A stretch of 64,000 nucleotides of DNA, taken from Endozoicomonas sp. SCSIO W0465. Its GTDB lineage: Bacteria > Pseudomonadota > Gammaproteobacteria > Pseudomonadales > Endozoicomonadaceae. Positions 52,458 to 62,003 of the stretch are shown here, piece by piece. The translations under genes and the position numbers were made by a program. The notes under the pieces were generated by a model. The model was not told the DNA's origin. It worked only from the letters and a program-made list of their open reading frames with translations, and searched no databases. Numbering within the stretch: position 1 is the stretch's first letter; the number at the start of each line of letters is the position of its first letter. Where the stretch lies: NCBI RefSeq assembly GCF_023716865.1, contig NZ_CP092417.1, positions 3,016,001-3,080,000 on the forward strand. Reading direction: 5' to 3'.

Positions 52458-54458
52458 TTGAACCAGCCGCTGATAAAGACCTGATTGTCTTTTGGTTGGT
52501 GACTTTGCCGCTTTGATCAAAATGTCCATTTCAGCGAAAAGCGTAAGTTTGGATTTGGCTCGGGTAATGCCCGTATAGACAAGCTCACGGGTGATAATGG
52601 GACTGTCTTTATCCGGTAACACCATGACAACATTGGCAAACTCAGATCCCTGACTTTTGTGAATGGTCATGGCAAAAACGGTTTCATGCTCAGGAAGTCG
52701 GCTGGGCAGAAACTGCCTGACCTGTTGATAGGGCAACTGAAAAGCGATCCTGAGTTGACCATCAGATCCTCTGATGGTAATTCCAATGTCGCCATTGTAA
52801 AGACCAAGCCCGTGATCATTGCGGGTGATCAGGACGGGCCGCCCTTCATACCATTGTCCAGACACTTCAATGAGGCCTTTTTGCTGCAGGGCGTTCTCTA
52901 TTGCTTCGTTCAGACCCGAAAGACCATATGGACCTTCCCGCAGTGCACATAACACCTGAAAACGGCTAAAGGCATCGAGAATATGCTGAGGTTCTCTTTT
53001 CTGTTGAATGAGTTCCAGGTAGTGACGATAGGACTCAACAGATTGTTGTATCAATTGCTGATAATCAGGGTTTGTGGCGATGGAAAAGCGCGCTATATCA
53101 TCAAAGCCTGAGGTAAATACTGACTTCAAAGCGTGATGATCATTGTTGTTTACCGCTTTGGCCAGATTGCCTATACCCGAATGAGCATCAAAGCGGTAGC
53201 TTTTGCGCAACAGGCAAAGGCTGTCGGAAACGGCGTGGTTTGTTTTAGCCTGTGTCGGCTCCCTTTTAGCAAGATCATGTCCGGTTAACCTTTCCAGCAG
53301 ATTGCGTTGTTCATTTGAGTAACCAAAGCTGGCGGCTGCACAGATATCACCAAGGACACTGCCAGCTTCCACTGACGATAGTTGATCACGGTCACCTAAC
53401 AGAATTAACCGGGCATGATCTGGCAGTGCTTCCAGTAAGTGGCTCATCAGTGGCAGGTCGATCATGGAAGCTTCATCCACAACCAGAATATCAAGGTGTA
53501 ACCGATTGTTTTTATTGTGGATAAAGCCGGTTTTTCCGGGGATTACGCCCAGTAAACGGTGCAGTGTTCCGGCCTGGGTAGGGATCATCTCCCTTACTGT
53601 TTCACTGCAGTTTATCTTTGCCAGTGCTCCACCAATGGACTCGGTTAAGCGAGCTGCAGCCTTGCCGGTGGGAGCAACCAGCTTAATATCCGGAGGTGAA
53701 TGGCGCTTCAGGCCCAGCTCGGTGAGAAGCGCCAGAAGTCGGGTAACGGTGGTGGTTTTTCCGGTTCCCGGGCCGCCACTGATAACTGAAAATGAGCGGG
53801 TGGCCGCCAATGCCGCGGCAATTTTTTGCCAGTTCAGGCACGCAGACTCCGGAATGAGTGAATTCAGAGTATCTGGATCAGCTCCCTGGTTAACCGAATC
53901 CAGAATGGCGTCCCAATCAAGCCCGTCAATGGACTCAATATCCAGCCACTTAATGAGTTCGGCTTTCTGAGCGGCTTCGGACTTCCCTTTACACCGTTGA
54001 GCTATGTCGGGGTAATCCCGCTTAAAAAGTCTTTGCAACATTGAGCGGGCTTCATCTGCATCCAGCGCTTCTGTGCTTCTACTCTTGAGAAATCGGGCAA
54101 TATTGCATTCGTATTCCCAGTATCGATAGAGATAGAGGCACTCACTATCGAGCACCAGGGGGGTTGGCTCATTGCCTTCTCCCACAACCTGAGTGTTTTT
54201 CAGGTTCGTCATCCACTGCTCTTTAGGAATGGCAATGGTATCCATCAGTTGAGCACTTTCTGTCTCATCCAGACCAAAAATGCTGAAGTCCGATGCCAGG
54301 GTCATGCATACATTGCCCTGTCCCAATTCAAAGCTGACATTAGCGGCAGCCAGAGTCAGCAATGGATCGGGGTTCATGGCGTGAATCAGTTTGGCGAATT
54401 GATAATCCAGGGCTCGAATAATGCCCTGTTGTTCCAGTAACTGCAGCTGAGTTAGCAT
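52455..54458 (-). CDS. recD: Exodeoxyribonuclease V subunit alpha (RecD)
   Basis: Superfamily 1 helicase (5'-3') of RecBCD. Walker A GGPGTGKTTTVTRLL; LVVDEAS-type LVVDEASMIDLPLM; motif ILLGDRDQL; C-terminal FAMTIHKSQGSEF and YTGITRAKSKL. 667 residues against 608. It overlaps the recB end by 7 bases. Confidence 0.95.
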   Translation of the reverse strand: MLTQLQLLEQQGIIRALDYQFAKLIHAMNPDPLLTLAAANVSFELGQGNVCMTLASDFSIFGLDETESAQLMDTIAIPKEQWMTNLKNTQVVGEGNEPTPLVLDSECLYLYRYWEYECNIARFLKSRSTEALDADEARSMLQRLFKRDYPDIAQRCKGKSEAAQKAELIKWLDIESIDGLDWDAILDSVNQGADPDTLNSLIPESACLNWQKIAAALAATRSFSVISGGPGTGKTTTVTRLLALLTELGLKRHSPPDIKLVAPTGKAAARLTESIGGALAKINCSETVREMIPTQAGTLHRLLGVIPGKTGFIHNKNNRLHLDILVVDEASMIDLPLMSHLLEALPDHARLILLGDRDQLSSVEAGSVLGDICAAASFGYSNEQRNLLERLTGHDLAKREPTQAKTNHAVSDSLCLLRKSYRFDAHSGIGNLAKAVNNNDHHALKSVFTSGFDDIARFSIATNPDYQQLIQQSVESYRHYLELIQQKREPQHILDAFSRFQVLCALREGPYGLSGLNEAIENALQQKGLIEVSGQWYEGRPVLITRNDHGLGLYNGDIGITIRGSDGQLRIAFQLPYQQVRQFLPSRLPEHETVFAMTIHKSQGSEFANVVMVLPDKDSPIITRELVYTGITRAKSKLTLFAEMDILIKAAKSPTKRQSGLYQRLVQ

Positions 54459-57400
54459 TTCATCAGCTCCTCTTTTTCATTAGCTATCTCATTATCTTTG
54501 CCACTTTTTGTTTCGCTAATAACGTCCTCACCCCTGAATAGCTGATCCAGGCCATTGATGAGTTCAAAAGAGGGCCTATGGCTAAATACGCCGTGTTGCT
54601 CAGGATCATCCATCTGTACCCCACGCAGAAACAGGTAAATGACACCACCGACGTGCTGGTCATAATCATAATCCGGTACACGTTGCCTGAGCAGACGGTG
54701 CAGCGCCAGAGAGTACAGCTGGTATTGGAGGTCGTATCGATGCTCTATCATGACTTTTTCCATGGTCTCCCTGGAATAATCAATGATGTTATTGCCCAGC
54801 CAGTTTGACTTGTAATCGAGCACATACCAGCGCCCCTGATATTCAAAGGTCAGGTCAATAAAACCTTTTAGCATGCCTTTCATTCGATGGAATTGCAGTT
54901 CTCCGGCCCTGGCACTGAGAGGGTCGTGTTGAGCAATCAGTTGATTAAGGCTCTGCGGGTTAAGCTGTTCGATAGGCAGGTAAAATTCCATTTCAACCCG
55001 TCGAGCGGAATCTGGCAGATTGATAAGACGAAGGTTGTCTCCATCCAGTGGCGCATTGAGGCAAGTTAGCAGCATACCTTTGGTGGCTGGCAGCCACTCT
55101 TCGCCATAACCGGCCCGGGCGTGGCTATCAACCAGAAAATTGTTTAGATAGGCGTCACCTTCTGCAGAACGTAATGCGTTCATATCCAGTTCTTCAAACA
55201 GGCTGTGCATGAACGTTCCCGGTTGAGCCCCTTTGGGAAAATTGAACAGGCTTAAAGGGTCTGCTTCAGCCTGCTGGTTATCCCGGGCATTATGTTGTTC
55301 ATTGATGGCATCCGTATCAAAGCCTGGCGCTTCATTACCGGCATCTGCCGATGATCCGGAACGATGTGATGAAAACCGTGAAAGCGCTGAGTAGCTGGTG
55401 GTCCACCAGTTTCTCTCAATGTTTCCTGTGAAATTACGGGCGCTTAACGATGGTTCTTGTGAGTCCACTGGAATATACGGTGGCAAGGTGTCTGCTGGTG
55501 GTGCAGAAATCACGATCTGTTGATGATCACAGCGCCCGGCCATTTGCTCCAGCAAAACGCTGAGATCCTGACTGACAATGTCCGAGCCTTGATTAAGCAA
55601 ATAACCAATCGCAGTCTGATGCAGGTCCGTTTTACCCTCTTTACTGGCTCTTCCTGATTTGTAGGGGGCCATGCCCAGGTAGCAGCAGTAGACCGAGCGG
55701 GTCAGGGCAACGTAGAGCAGGCGCAGGTCTTCCGCAAGTCGCTCCTTTTCGGAAAGGGCTGAAGCTTCTGCGGAGGGTGTTAATGCCAGCCAGGTTTCAC
55801 TGGTTTTCGGATCATGGTAAAGGGGGGAATCCGCTTTACGCAGGTGGCATGGAAAAGGGATAAAGACCACTTTATATTCCAGGCCTTTGGACTTATGGAT
55901 GGTGATGATCTTGACCAGATTCCGCTCGCTCTCCAGATGCAACTGCTGATCATTGGCGTTGTGATTCGGTCTGATGATCTGCTCGGAAAACCAGCGGGTC
56001 AGGGCGGGTGCTCCCTGCTGTTCAAGGCTGGCAGCCGCCAGTAGCTCGCCCAGGTGCAGCAGGTCGGTCAGACGGCGCTCGCCATCCTGGAATGAGAGCA
56101 GTTGCTCGGCAATTTTCCGGTGGAAGATCAGTTGCCGCAACATCGGCAGGATACCTTTGCTCCGCCAGAGTTCGCCATAGTGCGTGAACTCTTCTACTGC
56201 GCTTTCCCAGGCTTGCTCATCAACATTCAGTGCGTCCAGAGCCAGAGCGTCAAGATGGAAAAGCGAGGTTGCCAGCGCCGCTTTCAATACTCGCTCGCTG
56301 GTGGGGTGCAGGCATGCCTGAAGTATTTTCTCCAGGTCAGACGCTTCCCGTGAAGTAAATACCGAGTCCTGGTTGCTCAGGTAAATACTGGCGATATTCT
56401 GTGCGGCCAGGGCTTTACGAATCTTCTGACCATGTCGACCACTGCGGACCAGTACGGCAATATCTCCGGGTTGTAACGGTGTTTGCCGTTCTTTATTGTG
56501 AATTTGGCAGTTCCCACGGTCGGCAGCTGAAAGCAGGCGATTGATCTCGGTCGCAGTTGCCTGGCTCATGGTATCCAGATAACTTTCGGCATTGATGGTT
56601 GGTCCATCATTTGGCTTCTGCAGCCACAGGGTCATTGCGGGTAGGGCTGCTCCCTCATGATAAAGGCGTTTCTGTGAGGCACCTGGTGATGGATGAACGG
56701 GCTCAAAAGGTATGCTGTCGTTGTAGATAAAGGGCGTGGCCGAATGCTGGAATACCGTATTAACCGCAGACACCATGGCATCGCTGGAGCGCCAGTTGGT
56801 ATCCAGCGTGTAATGGCTGTGTACCTGTTGCCTGGCCTGCATATAGGTGAAAATATCGGCGCCACGGAAGGCGTAGATGGCCTGCTTGGGATCGCCGATC
56901 ATAAACAGGCCAACGCCGGGGTCACCGCCTTCCATGTAGATCTTGTTGAAAATGCGATACTGCAGAGGGTCGGTATCCTGAAATTCATCAATCATCGCAA
57001 TGCGATACTGACCGCGAATCGCCTGGGCCAGCAGTTCACCGGCATTATCTTCAGCAAACAGGGCGTTGGCCAGATTGGTCAGCAGATCATCAAAGGAAAG
57101 CTGATAACGGCTGGTTTTCAATTGTGTCAGCTGGGATTTGATATGATGCAATGCATCCCGGGTGATCAGGCCCTGAAGCGCCTCCTTCAGGGATAGCGGT
57201 AAATTCAGGAACTCATCAATTTTCCGGAAAATGGGGTGTTTCGGTAATTTTCCGGTCTTTAACAGACTTTTTTGCAATATTTCCGTGCCGTAGATCTCCC
57301 AGCTGTCTTTATCCAGATTGGGAATCAGATCATCAGAGGCAAGAAACCGGGTCATATCGCCCAGTCGCTTCAGAGGTTTGCGGTCTTTGCGCAGGCCACA

Positions 57401-58183
57401 GCTCCTTAACAGGTCTGTGATCCTGTCCTGATCGTTTTGCCAGAGTAATTTTAATTCTCTGGCCGGGGCCAGATAGATCGTTCTGAAGTCATCCATGGAT
57501 TCCGGAACCTGGTCTCCGGCCAGTTTCAGGTCTGACAGAGGCAGCCAGCTGCGCAAATGACCCAGAAGGTCGTTGGGCGTTTTCCAGAGGTTGCGCAGCA
57601 GCTTCACCAGTGGTTTTTCCAGGGGATAGAAATTCCGGCGCCAGTAGTCCGCTGCACTCAGCTGCAACATGGGCTCTGTATCCGTAATCAGCTCACTGGA
57701 GAACAGAGTGCCACTTTCAAAAGCGTGCTGTTTCAGCATGCGCTGGCAGAAGCCGTGGATGGTGAAAATTGCCGCTTCATCCATCTGCTGCTCTGCGGCC
57801 AGCAGTAGCGCCTGGCACTGTGCTGGCTGTTTCATGTCCCGAATCAGTCGCTGAATAAATGGATCACTGGATTGGCCTTCAATAAAGGCATCCCGGGTCT
57901 GGTGAATTCTGGCCCGGATACGGTCCCTTAACTCGCCGGTGGCTGCTTCGGTAAAGGTAACGACCAGTATCTGGTCAACGGTTAACGGGGTTTCATGTTG
58001 TGTCTTATTGCTGCCATGCCCCAGCAGTATTCGAAGATAGAGATTCGCGATGGTATAGGTTTTGCCTGTGCCGGCACTGGCCTCTATCAGGCGAACGCCA
58101 TGCAGGGGCAAGGCGTGTGGGTCCAAGGTTTCCGGAATCAGACGCGTCTGGTCAGTCTGGTCAGTGGCTATTGTCCGGCTCAT
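54452..58183 (-). CDS. recB: Exodeoxyribonuclease V subunit beta (RecB)
   Basis: Helicase-nuclease subunit. N-terminal helicase: EASAGTGKTYTIANLYLRI, MIDEFQDTDPLQYRIF, IGDPKQAIYAFRGAD; C-terminal nuclease domain with FIDLTFEYQGRWYVLDYKSNWLG carrying the D...DYKS active site. 1243 residues against 1180. Start overlaps recC by 4 bases. Confidence 0.96.
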   Translation of the reverse strand: MSRTIATDQTDQTRLIPETLDPHALPLHGVRLIEASAGTGKTYTIANLYLRILLGHGSNKTQHETPLTVDQILVVTFTEAATGELRDRIRARIHQTRDAFIEGQSSDPFIQRLIRDMKQPAQCQALLLAAEQQMDEAAIFTIHGFCQRMLKQHAFESGTLFSSELITDTEPMLQLSAADYWRRNFYPLEKPLVKLLRNLWKTPNDLLGHLRSWLPLSDLKLAGDQVPESMDDFRTIYLAPARELKLLWQNDQDRITDLLRSCGLRKDRKPLKRLGDMTRFLASDDLIPNLDKDSWEIYGTEILQKSLLKTGKLPKHPIFRKIDEFLNLPLSLKEALQGLITRDALHHIKSQLTQLKTSRYQLSFDDLLTNLANALFAEDNAGELLAQAIRGQYRIAMIDEFQDTDPLQYRIFNKIYMEGGDPGVGLFMIGDPKQAIYAFRGADIFTYMQARQQVHSHYTLDTNWRSSDAMVSAVNTVFQHSATPFIYNDSIPFEPVHPSPGASQKRLYHEGAALPAMTLWLQKPNDGPTINAESYLDTMSQATATEINRLLSAADRGNCQIHNKERQTPLQPGDIAVLVRSGRHGQKIRKALAAQNIASIYLSNQDSVFTSREASDLEKILQACLHPTSERVLKAALATSLFHLDALALDALNVDEQAWESAVEEFTHYGELWRSKGILPMLRQLIFHRKIAEQLLSFQDGERRLTDLLHLGELLAAASLEQQGAPALTRWFSEQIIRPNHNANDQQLHLESERNLVKIITIHKSKGLEYKVVFIPFPCHLRKADSPLYHDPKTSETWLALTPSAEASALSEKERLAEDLRLLYVALTRSVYCCYLGMAPYKSGRASKEGKTDLHQTAIGYLLNQGSDIVSQDLSVLLEQMAGRCDHQQIVISAPPADTLPPYIPVDSQEPSLSARNFTGNIERNWWTTSYSALSRFSSHRSGSSADAGNEAPGFDTDAINEQHNARDNQQAEADPLSLFNFPKGAQPGTFMHSLFEELDMNALRSAEGDAYLNNFLVDSHARAGYGEEWLPATKGMLLTCLNAPLDGDNLRLINLPDSARRVEMEFYLPIEQLNPQSLNQLIAQHDPLSARAGELQFHRMKGMLKGFIDLTFEYQGRWYVLDYKSNWLGNNIIDYSRETMEKVMIEHRYDLQYQLYSLALHRLLRQRVPDYDYDQHVGGVIYLFLRGVQMDDPEQHGVFSHRPSFELINGLDQLFRGEDVISETKSGKDNEIANEKEELMKC

Positions 58184-61100
58184 GGCTGTACCCCCTGCAA
58201 ACAGTCAAACGCAGGGGCCAGAATTGCTCTGGTAAGGCCGGTCATTTCAGTGAATATGGATGCCAGCTCAGGGTAGACCCGCAGTATATAGTCATCACTG
58301 CACTCTCCCCGCAAATGGAAGTCATCGCCGGCAAAGGCTTTTTTTGCGGCTTGTTCTGCTTTGTCCGGGTTGTCGTCCGGAGCGGCTTTTAGCCAACTGT
58401 AGCCAGTCTCCGGAAACCAGGGAAGCGGCAGGTTCTGACCCATATGGAAGTAATGAATCAGTGTGGTCAGGTGCTGTTCTGCTTCCTGTTTCGGGATGAC
58501 CGGTAATAGGCGCTCTTGCTCCGGGTCATGAATACGGGTCACAGTTGGATTACCGGTCATGCATTGACACAGGTGCTCAATCCAGCTCCTGATCAGATCT
58601 TTGCCTTTAAAACCGGCAGGGCGGTAGCGTAGCATGCCGGGTGCCGTAAAGCCTTTGAGCCAGCCGGTCAGATGAACCGGGTTGTGGCAAAATTCCGGGG
58701 AGGTGATATGCAGGTTGACTTCCCGGTCTTCCGCAATACTCTCCAGTTGAACGCTTAATCTGTCAGCCATTGGGGTAAGGTCTTTTATCTGCTCATCCAG
58801 CAGGATCTGCCCAAAAGCGGAGTGCGGCAGATCACCGGTGGATTGAAGCCTCCTGATCAGGCGTTCCGGTGCTTCTTTGTTAATCAGGCTGTCAAGTATT
58901 CCGACTTTCAGTTGGTAGTTCTTCAGTGGCTCCATGGCGAACGTTTCAGTCTCCTCCAGGGCCTGGTCCTGAACTGAGAAATAGACTTTCAGGCGGCGGT
59001 TAAAAAAATAGCGGCATGGGTTGTTGTAAAATCTCAGTAGTTCGGCAAGCTCTACTTCACTGAAGTTAACTTCCTCTTCATTTGGCAAGCGAGCTTGAAT
59101 AAATTGAGCCGGCCTTTCTTCGTTGCGACGGGCTGCAGGTAACCACTCATGGATGTAGCTGTAAAAATTGTCCCCTGCCCGGGCTGATTCAGGCTGATTC
59201 AGGAAATTTCTGTGGCTGAACGGCTGCAGAGGGTGTTCGATAACCAACTGGTTTGATTTAAGGCCAAAACCCTGCTCGCAGTAGTTGAGCAGCTCGGTAA
59301 CCAGCACGGATGGTATTCTTTCACTGTTATCCTGTATCCGTCGTCCCACATAGCTGATGTACAGCGCATCCTGGGCAGAGAGCAGCGCTTCCAGGAAAAG
59401 ATAACGGTCGTCTACCCGACGGGAGCGGTCACCGCGCCTGCCATGCCGGGCGATCAGGTCAAATCCGGCCGGGGCAATACTGCGGGGATAAGCACCGTCA
59501 TTCATACCCAGCAGGCAGACAACTTTGAAGGGGATGGAGCGCATGGGCATCAATGTGCAAAAATTAACCTGGCCTGCCAGGAATCGCTGACTGCTGCGCT
59601 CCTGAGTCAGCCGCTCTGTCAGATAACTGATAAATACACTTCGTGATAGTGGTTGGTTATACCCCGCTTCCTGCAGCTGTTCATAAAGATGGGATAGTGT
59701 TTCATTGACCAGTCTGAGTGCTGATTCGTCATCTTCCGACCGGGTAAGGAAAAAGCGATCAAGCAGTTGATGAGTGAACCGGATCCATTGCTCAATGGAT
59801 CGCGTGTTGTCCAATTCATTGAGCAATTGCTCAGCGTTGTCAATAAACCTGGCCAGATAGCCCGCCAGTATGGCATTCATTCCCTGAACCGCATCCAACG
59901 GCAAAATGTCGCCATAGACTCCTGTATTTTCAGGCATGGCATAGCCCAGCAGCATCCTTTTGATCCCGAATAACCACGAGTTGGCCTGCAACTCCGGCAG
60001 GTCAAACCGGGTTTGGTGGGCCGGGGTTAAACCCCAGCGTATACCAGACTCATGGGTCCATTGTCTCAGAATGTCCAGCTCACCTGTGGCCAGATTGAAA
60101 CGTTGTTGGATGGCGGGTACTTCCAACAGCTCCATAAGCTCCGGGGCAGAGCAGCGACTTTTATCCAGCTCCAGAAGTTTGAGGAATGCCGAAAGAACAG
60201 GGTGCTCACTTTTTGCGCTGACATCTGAAATAGCATAGGGAATACGGCGGTGATCATCGATGCCGCCAAATACGGCTTGAATCCAGGGGGCATAGCTGTC
60301 GATATCCGGCAGCATAATGACAATATCTTTGGGCGTCAGCTCCGGGTTCCTTGCAAACAGATCAAGAAGGTGGTCATAAAGTACTTCCACCTCTCTGAGT
60401 GGACTATGGCAGCTATGAAACTGCAAAGAGTCATCGGTTTTTCGCCGGGTCTGTTGTTCCTGCGCTGTTCGATCATGCAGTTCAAAAATGTCCTTTTGCA
60501 GATTTCCCAGCAGGGTGTCCTTGTGGTCACTGACAAATACGTCAATATCAAAAGCATTCAGTCCATGCAGTTGGTGAAAGTAGTCACGACCAAGTTTACC
60601 CATTGAGCCCAGGATTGGATTGCCAATCGAGTCCAGGTTGTCCAGGGATAGACCGTCCTTGCTGAACCAGCTTTTCTCGCTTCTTTGGTGCTTGTTGCTC
60701 TGTTTTTTTCGGTCCAGCAGTTTGCGGGCTGCCAGCTTGCGCAGATATTTTGGGTCCCGTTCATCTCCCCAATAGTGCTGACAGGGGTTAGCGACCATTA
60801 AGTGGATATCGCACTGGCTGGACATGGCCTCAATGGATTCGACAAAGTGTGGTGGAAGAGCCGAAATACCAAAAACAAACAATCTTTCCGGCAGCTGCGA
60901 ACTTCTGTTCGTATTGGCCATTGCCTGAAGGAAGCGATGGTGCATATTGGCCCTATGCCACGGAGATTGACCCAGTTCAGCGGTTCTTGTGACCAGGGCT
61001 CGCCACAATTTTGGCTGCCAGGGTTGGTCAGAGGTAATTAAGGAGGTGTCATTCTCCTGTTCCCAGTCGAGAATCCAGTCAGGGCGATAGACAAGGTACT

Positions 61101-61509
61101 GGTCAAAAATATCTGCTATTTTACCTGACAGTTGAAATTTTCGAATGTCGTCGTCATCGCTGGCAAGATATTGGGATAATGATAAGAAGTCCGGGTCGTG
61201 TTTCAGAGAGTCGAGGAGATCCATCAGCTTCCAGGTCATGGACTCTTTATTAAAGGCAGATCGGCGGGGAACGTCTGGCAGGATACGGGTATACATTTGC
61301 CAGAGGAAACTGGCAGGCAAAGGAAAATTGATACCCGCTGCTATACCCAGTCCTTTCGCCAGTTCCAGCCTGAGCCATTGGGCCATGCCCGGGCTCTGCA
61401 CCAGAATTTGTTCATCTTCCAGGGGGGGTGCCGGAGGGGATTGGCAAAAAAGCTCGACCAGAAGGTCTTTGAGAACATCCAGATGATTTGAATGGTATAT
61501 GGTCAGCAC
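58180..61509 (-). CDS. recC: Exodeoxyribonuclease V subunit gamma (RecC)
   Basis: Subunit that recognises Chi and splits the strands in RecBCD. N-terminus MLTIYHSNHLDVLKDL and segments MAQWLRLELAKGLGIAAGINFPLPASFLWQ-like start, LLGMNDGAYPR and FYNNPCRYFFNRRLKVYF are typical. 1109 residues against 1122. First gene of recC-recB-recD. Confidence 0.95.
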   Translation of the reverse strand: MLTIYHSNHLDVLKDLLVELFCQSPPAPPLEDEQILVQSPGMAQWLRLELAKGLGIAAGINFPLPASFLWQMYTRILPDVPRRSAFNKESMTWKLMDLLDSLKHDPDFLSLSQYLASDDDDIRKFQLSGKIADIFDQYLVYRPDWILDWEQENDTSLITSDQPWQPKLWRALVTRTAELGQSPWHRANMHHRFLQAMANTNRSSQLPERLFVFGISALPPHFVESIEAMSSQCDIHLMVANPCQHYWGDERDPKYLRKLAARKLLDRKKQSNKHQRSEKSWFSKDGLSLDNLDSIGNPILGSMGKLGRDYFHQLHGLNAFDIDVFVSDHKDTLLGNLQKDIFELHDRTAQEQQTRRKTDDSLQFHSCHSPLREVEVLYDHLLDLFARNPELTPKDIVIMLPDIDSYAPWIQAVFGGIDDHRRIPYAISDVSAKSEHPVLSAFLKLLELDKSRCSAPELMELLEVPAIQQRFNLATGELDILRQWTHESGIRWGLTPAHQTRFDLPELQANSWLFGIKRMLLGYAMPENTGVYGDILPLDAVQGMNAILAGYLARFIDNAEQLLNELDNTRSIEQWIRFTHQLLDRFFLTRSEDDESALRLVNETLSHLYEQLQEAGYNQPLSRSVFISYLTERLTQERSSQRFLAGQVNFCTLMPMRSIPFKVVCLLGMNDGAYPRSIAPAGFDLIARHGRRGDRSRRVDDRYLFLEALLSAQDALYISYVGRRIQDNSERIPSVLVTELLNYCEQGFGLKSNQLVIEHPLQPFSHRNFLNQPESARAGDNFYSYIHEWLPAARRNEERPAQFIQARLPNEEEVNFSEVELAELLRFYNNPCRYFFNRRLKVYFSVQDQALEETETFAMEPLKNYQLKVGILDSLINKEAPERLIRRLQSTGDLPHSAFGQILLDEQIKDLTPMADRLSVQLESIAEDREVNLHITSPEFCHNPVHLTGWLKGFTAPGMLRYRPAGFKGKDLIRSWIEHLCQCMTGNPTVTRIHDPEQERLLPVIPKQEAEQHLTTLIHYFHMGQNLPLPWFPETGYSWLKAAPDDNPDKAEQAAKKAFAGDDFHLRGECSDDYILRVYPELASIFTEMTGLTRAILAPAFDCLQGVQP

Positions 61510-61588
61510 AGGGAAACGACGTCATTATCCGATAGATAGGGTTACTGTCGGCGTTATCCACCATGCTGTCAACTGAATTGGATGAATG

Positions 61589-61876
61589 TCAGGCCTGACC
61601 CCGACGGGCAATATTGTTTAACAGCCCGGTTTTATTTTTTGAGTTGGACTGCTGACTTTTCCTGGATTTGCCGCTGTAAGCTTTATTAATCTCCTGTTCG
61701 GCTTTTTGTAATAGCGCGAGGTCAGGGTTGGTCTTTTGCAGGAAACGTTGTCCGCAGCCATCATTGAGGTGTAATTTTTTCTTCAGCATTTTCATTGAGT
61801 CCATCAATGATTTAGCTTGGGCAATGACTTTTTTGCTGGCGTTAAGCTGTCTATTGGATAATTGTTCGGCTTCCAT
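61589..61876 (-). CDS. Hypothetical helical, basic protein
   Basis: 95 residues from ATG 61876, which has CAGG about 9 bases upstream; a GTG at 61900 would add 8. Highly charged and helical, with AQAKSLMDSMKMLKKKLHLND and a basic, serine/asparagine-rich tail (SGKSRKSQQSNSKN). Not recognised. Divergent from the solute-binding gene. Confidence 0.5.
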   Translation of the reverse strand: MEAEQLSNRQLNASKKVIAQAKSLMDSMKMLKKKLHLNDGCGQRFLQKTNPDLALLQKAEQEINKAYSGKSRKSQQSNSKNKTGLLNNIARRGQA

Positions 61877-62003
61877 ATCGTTTACCTGATAGTTATTCAC
61901 TAGGTTATTTTAGCAAATAACTGAATTTATCTTCTCTTTGATAGGTGATTGCCCTGATTCAGGGTAAGATAAGTCGGCTTTCCGGTTCCCTGACTTATCC
62001 CGA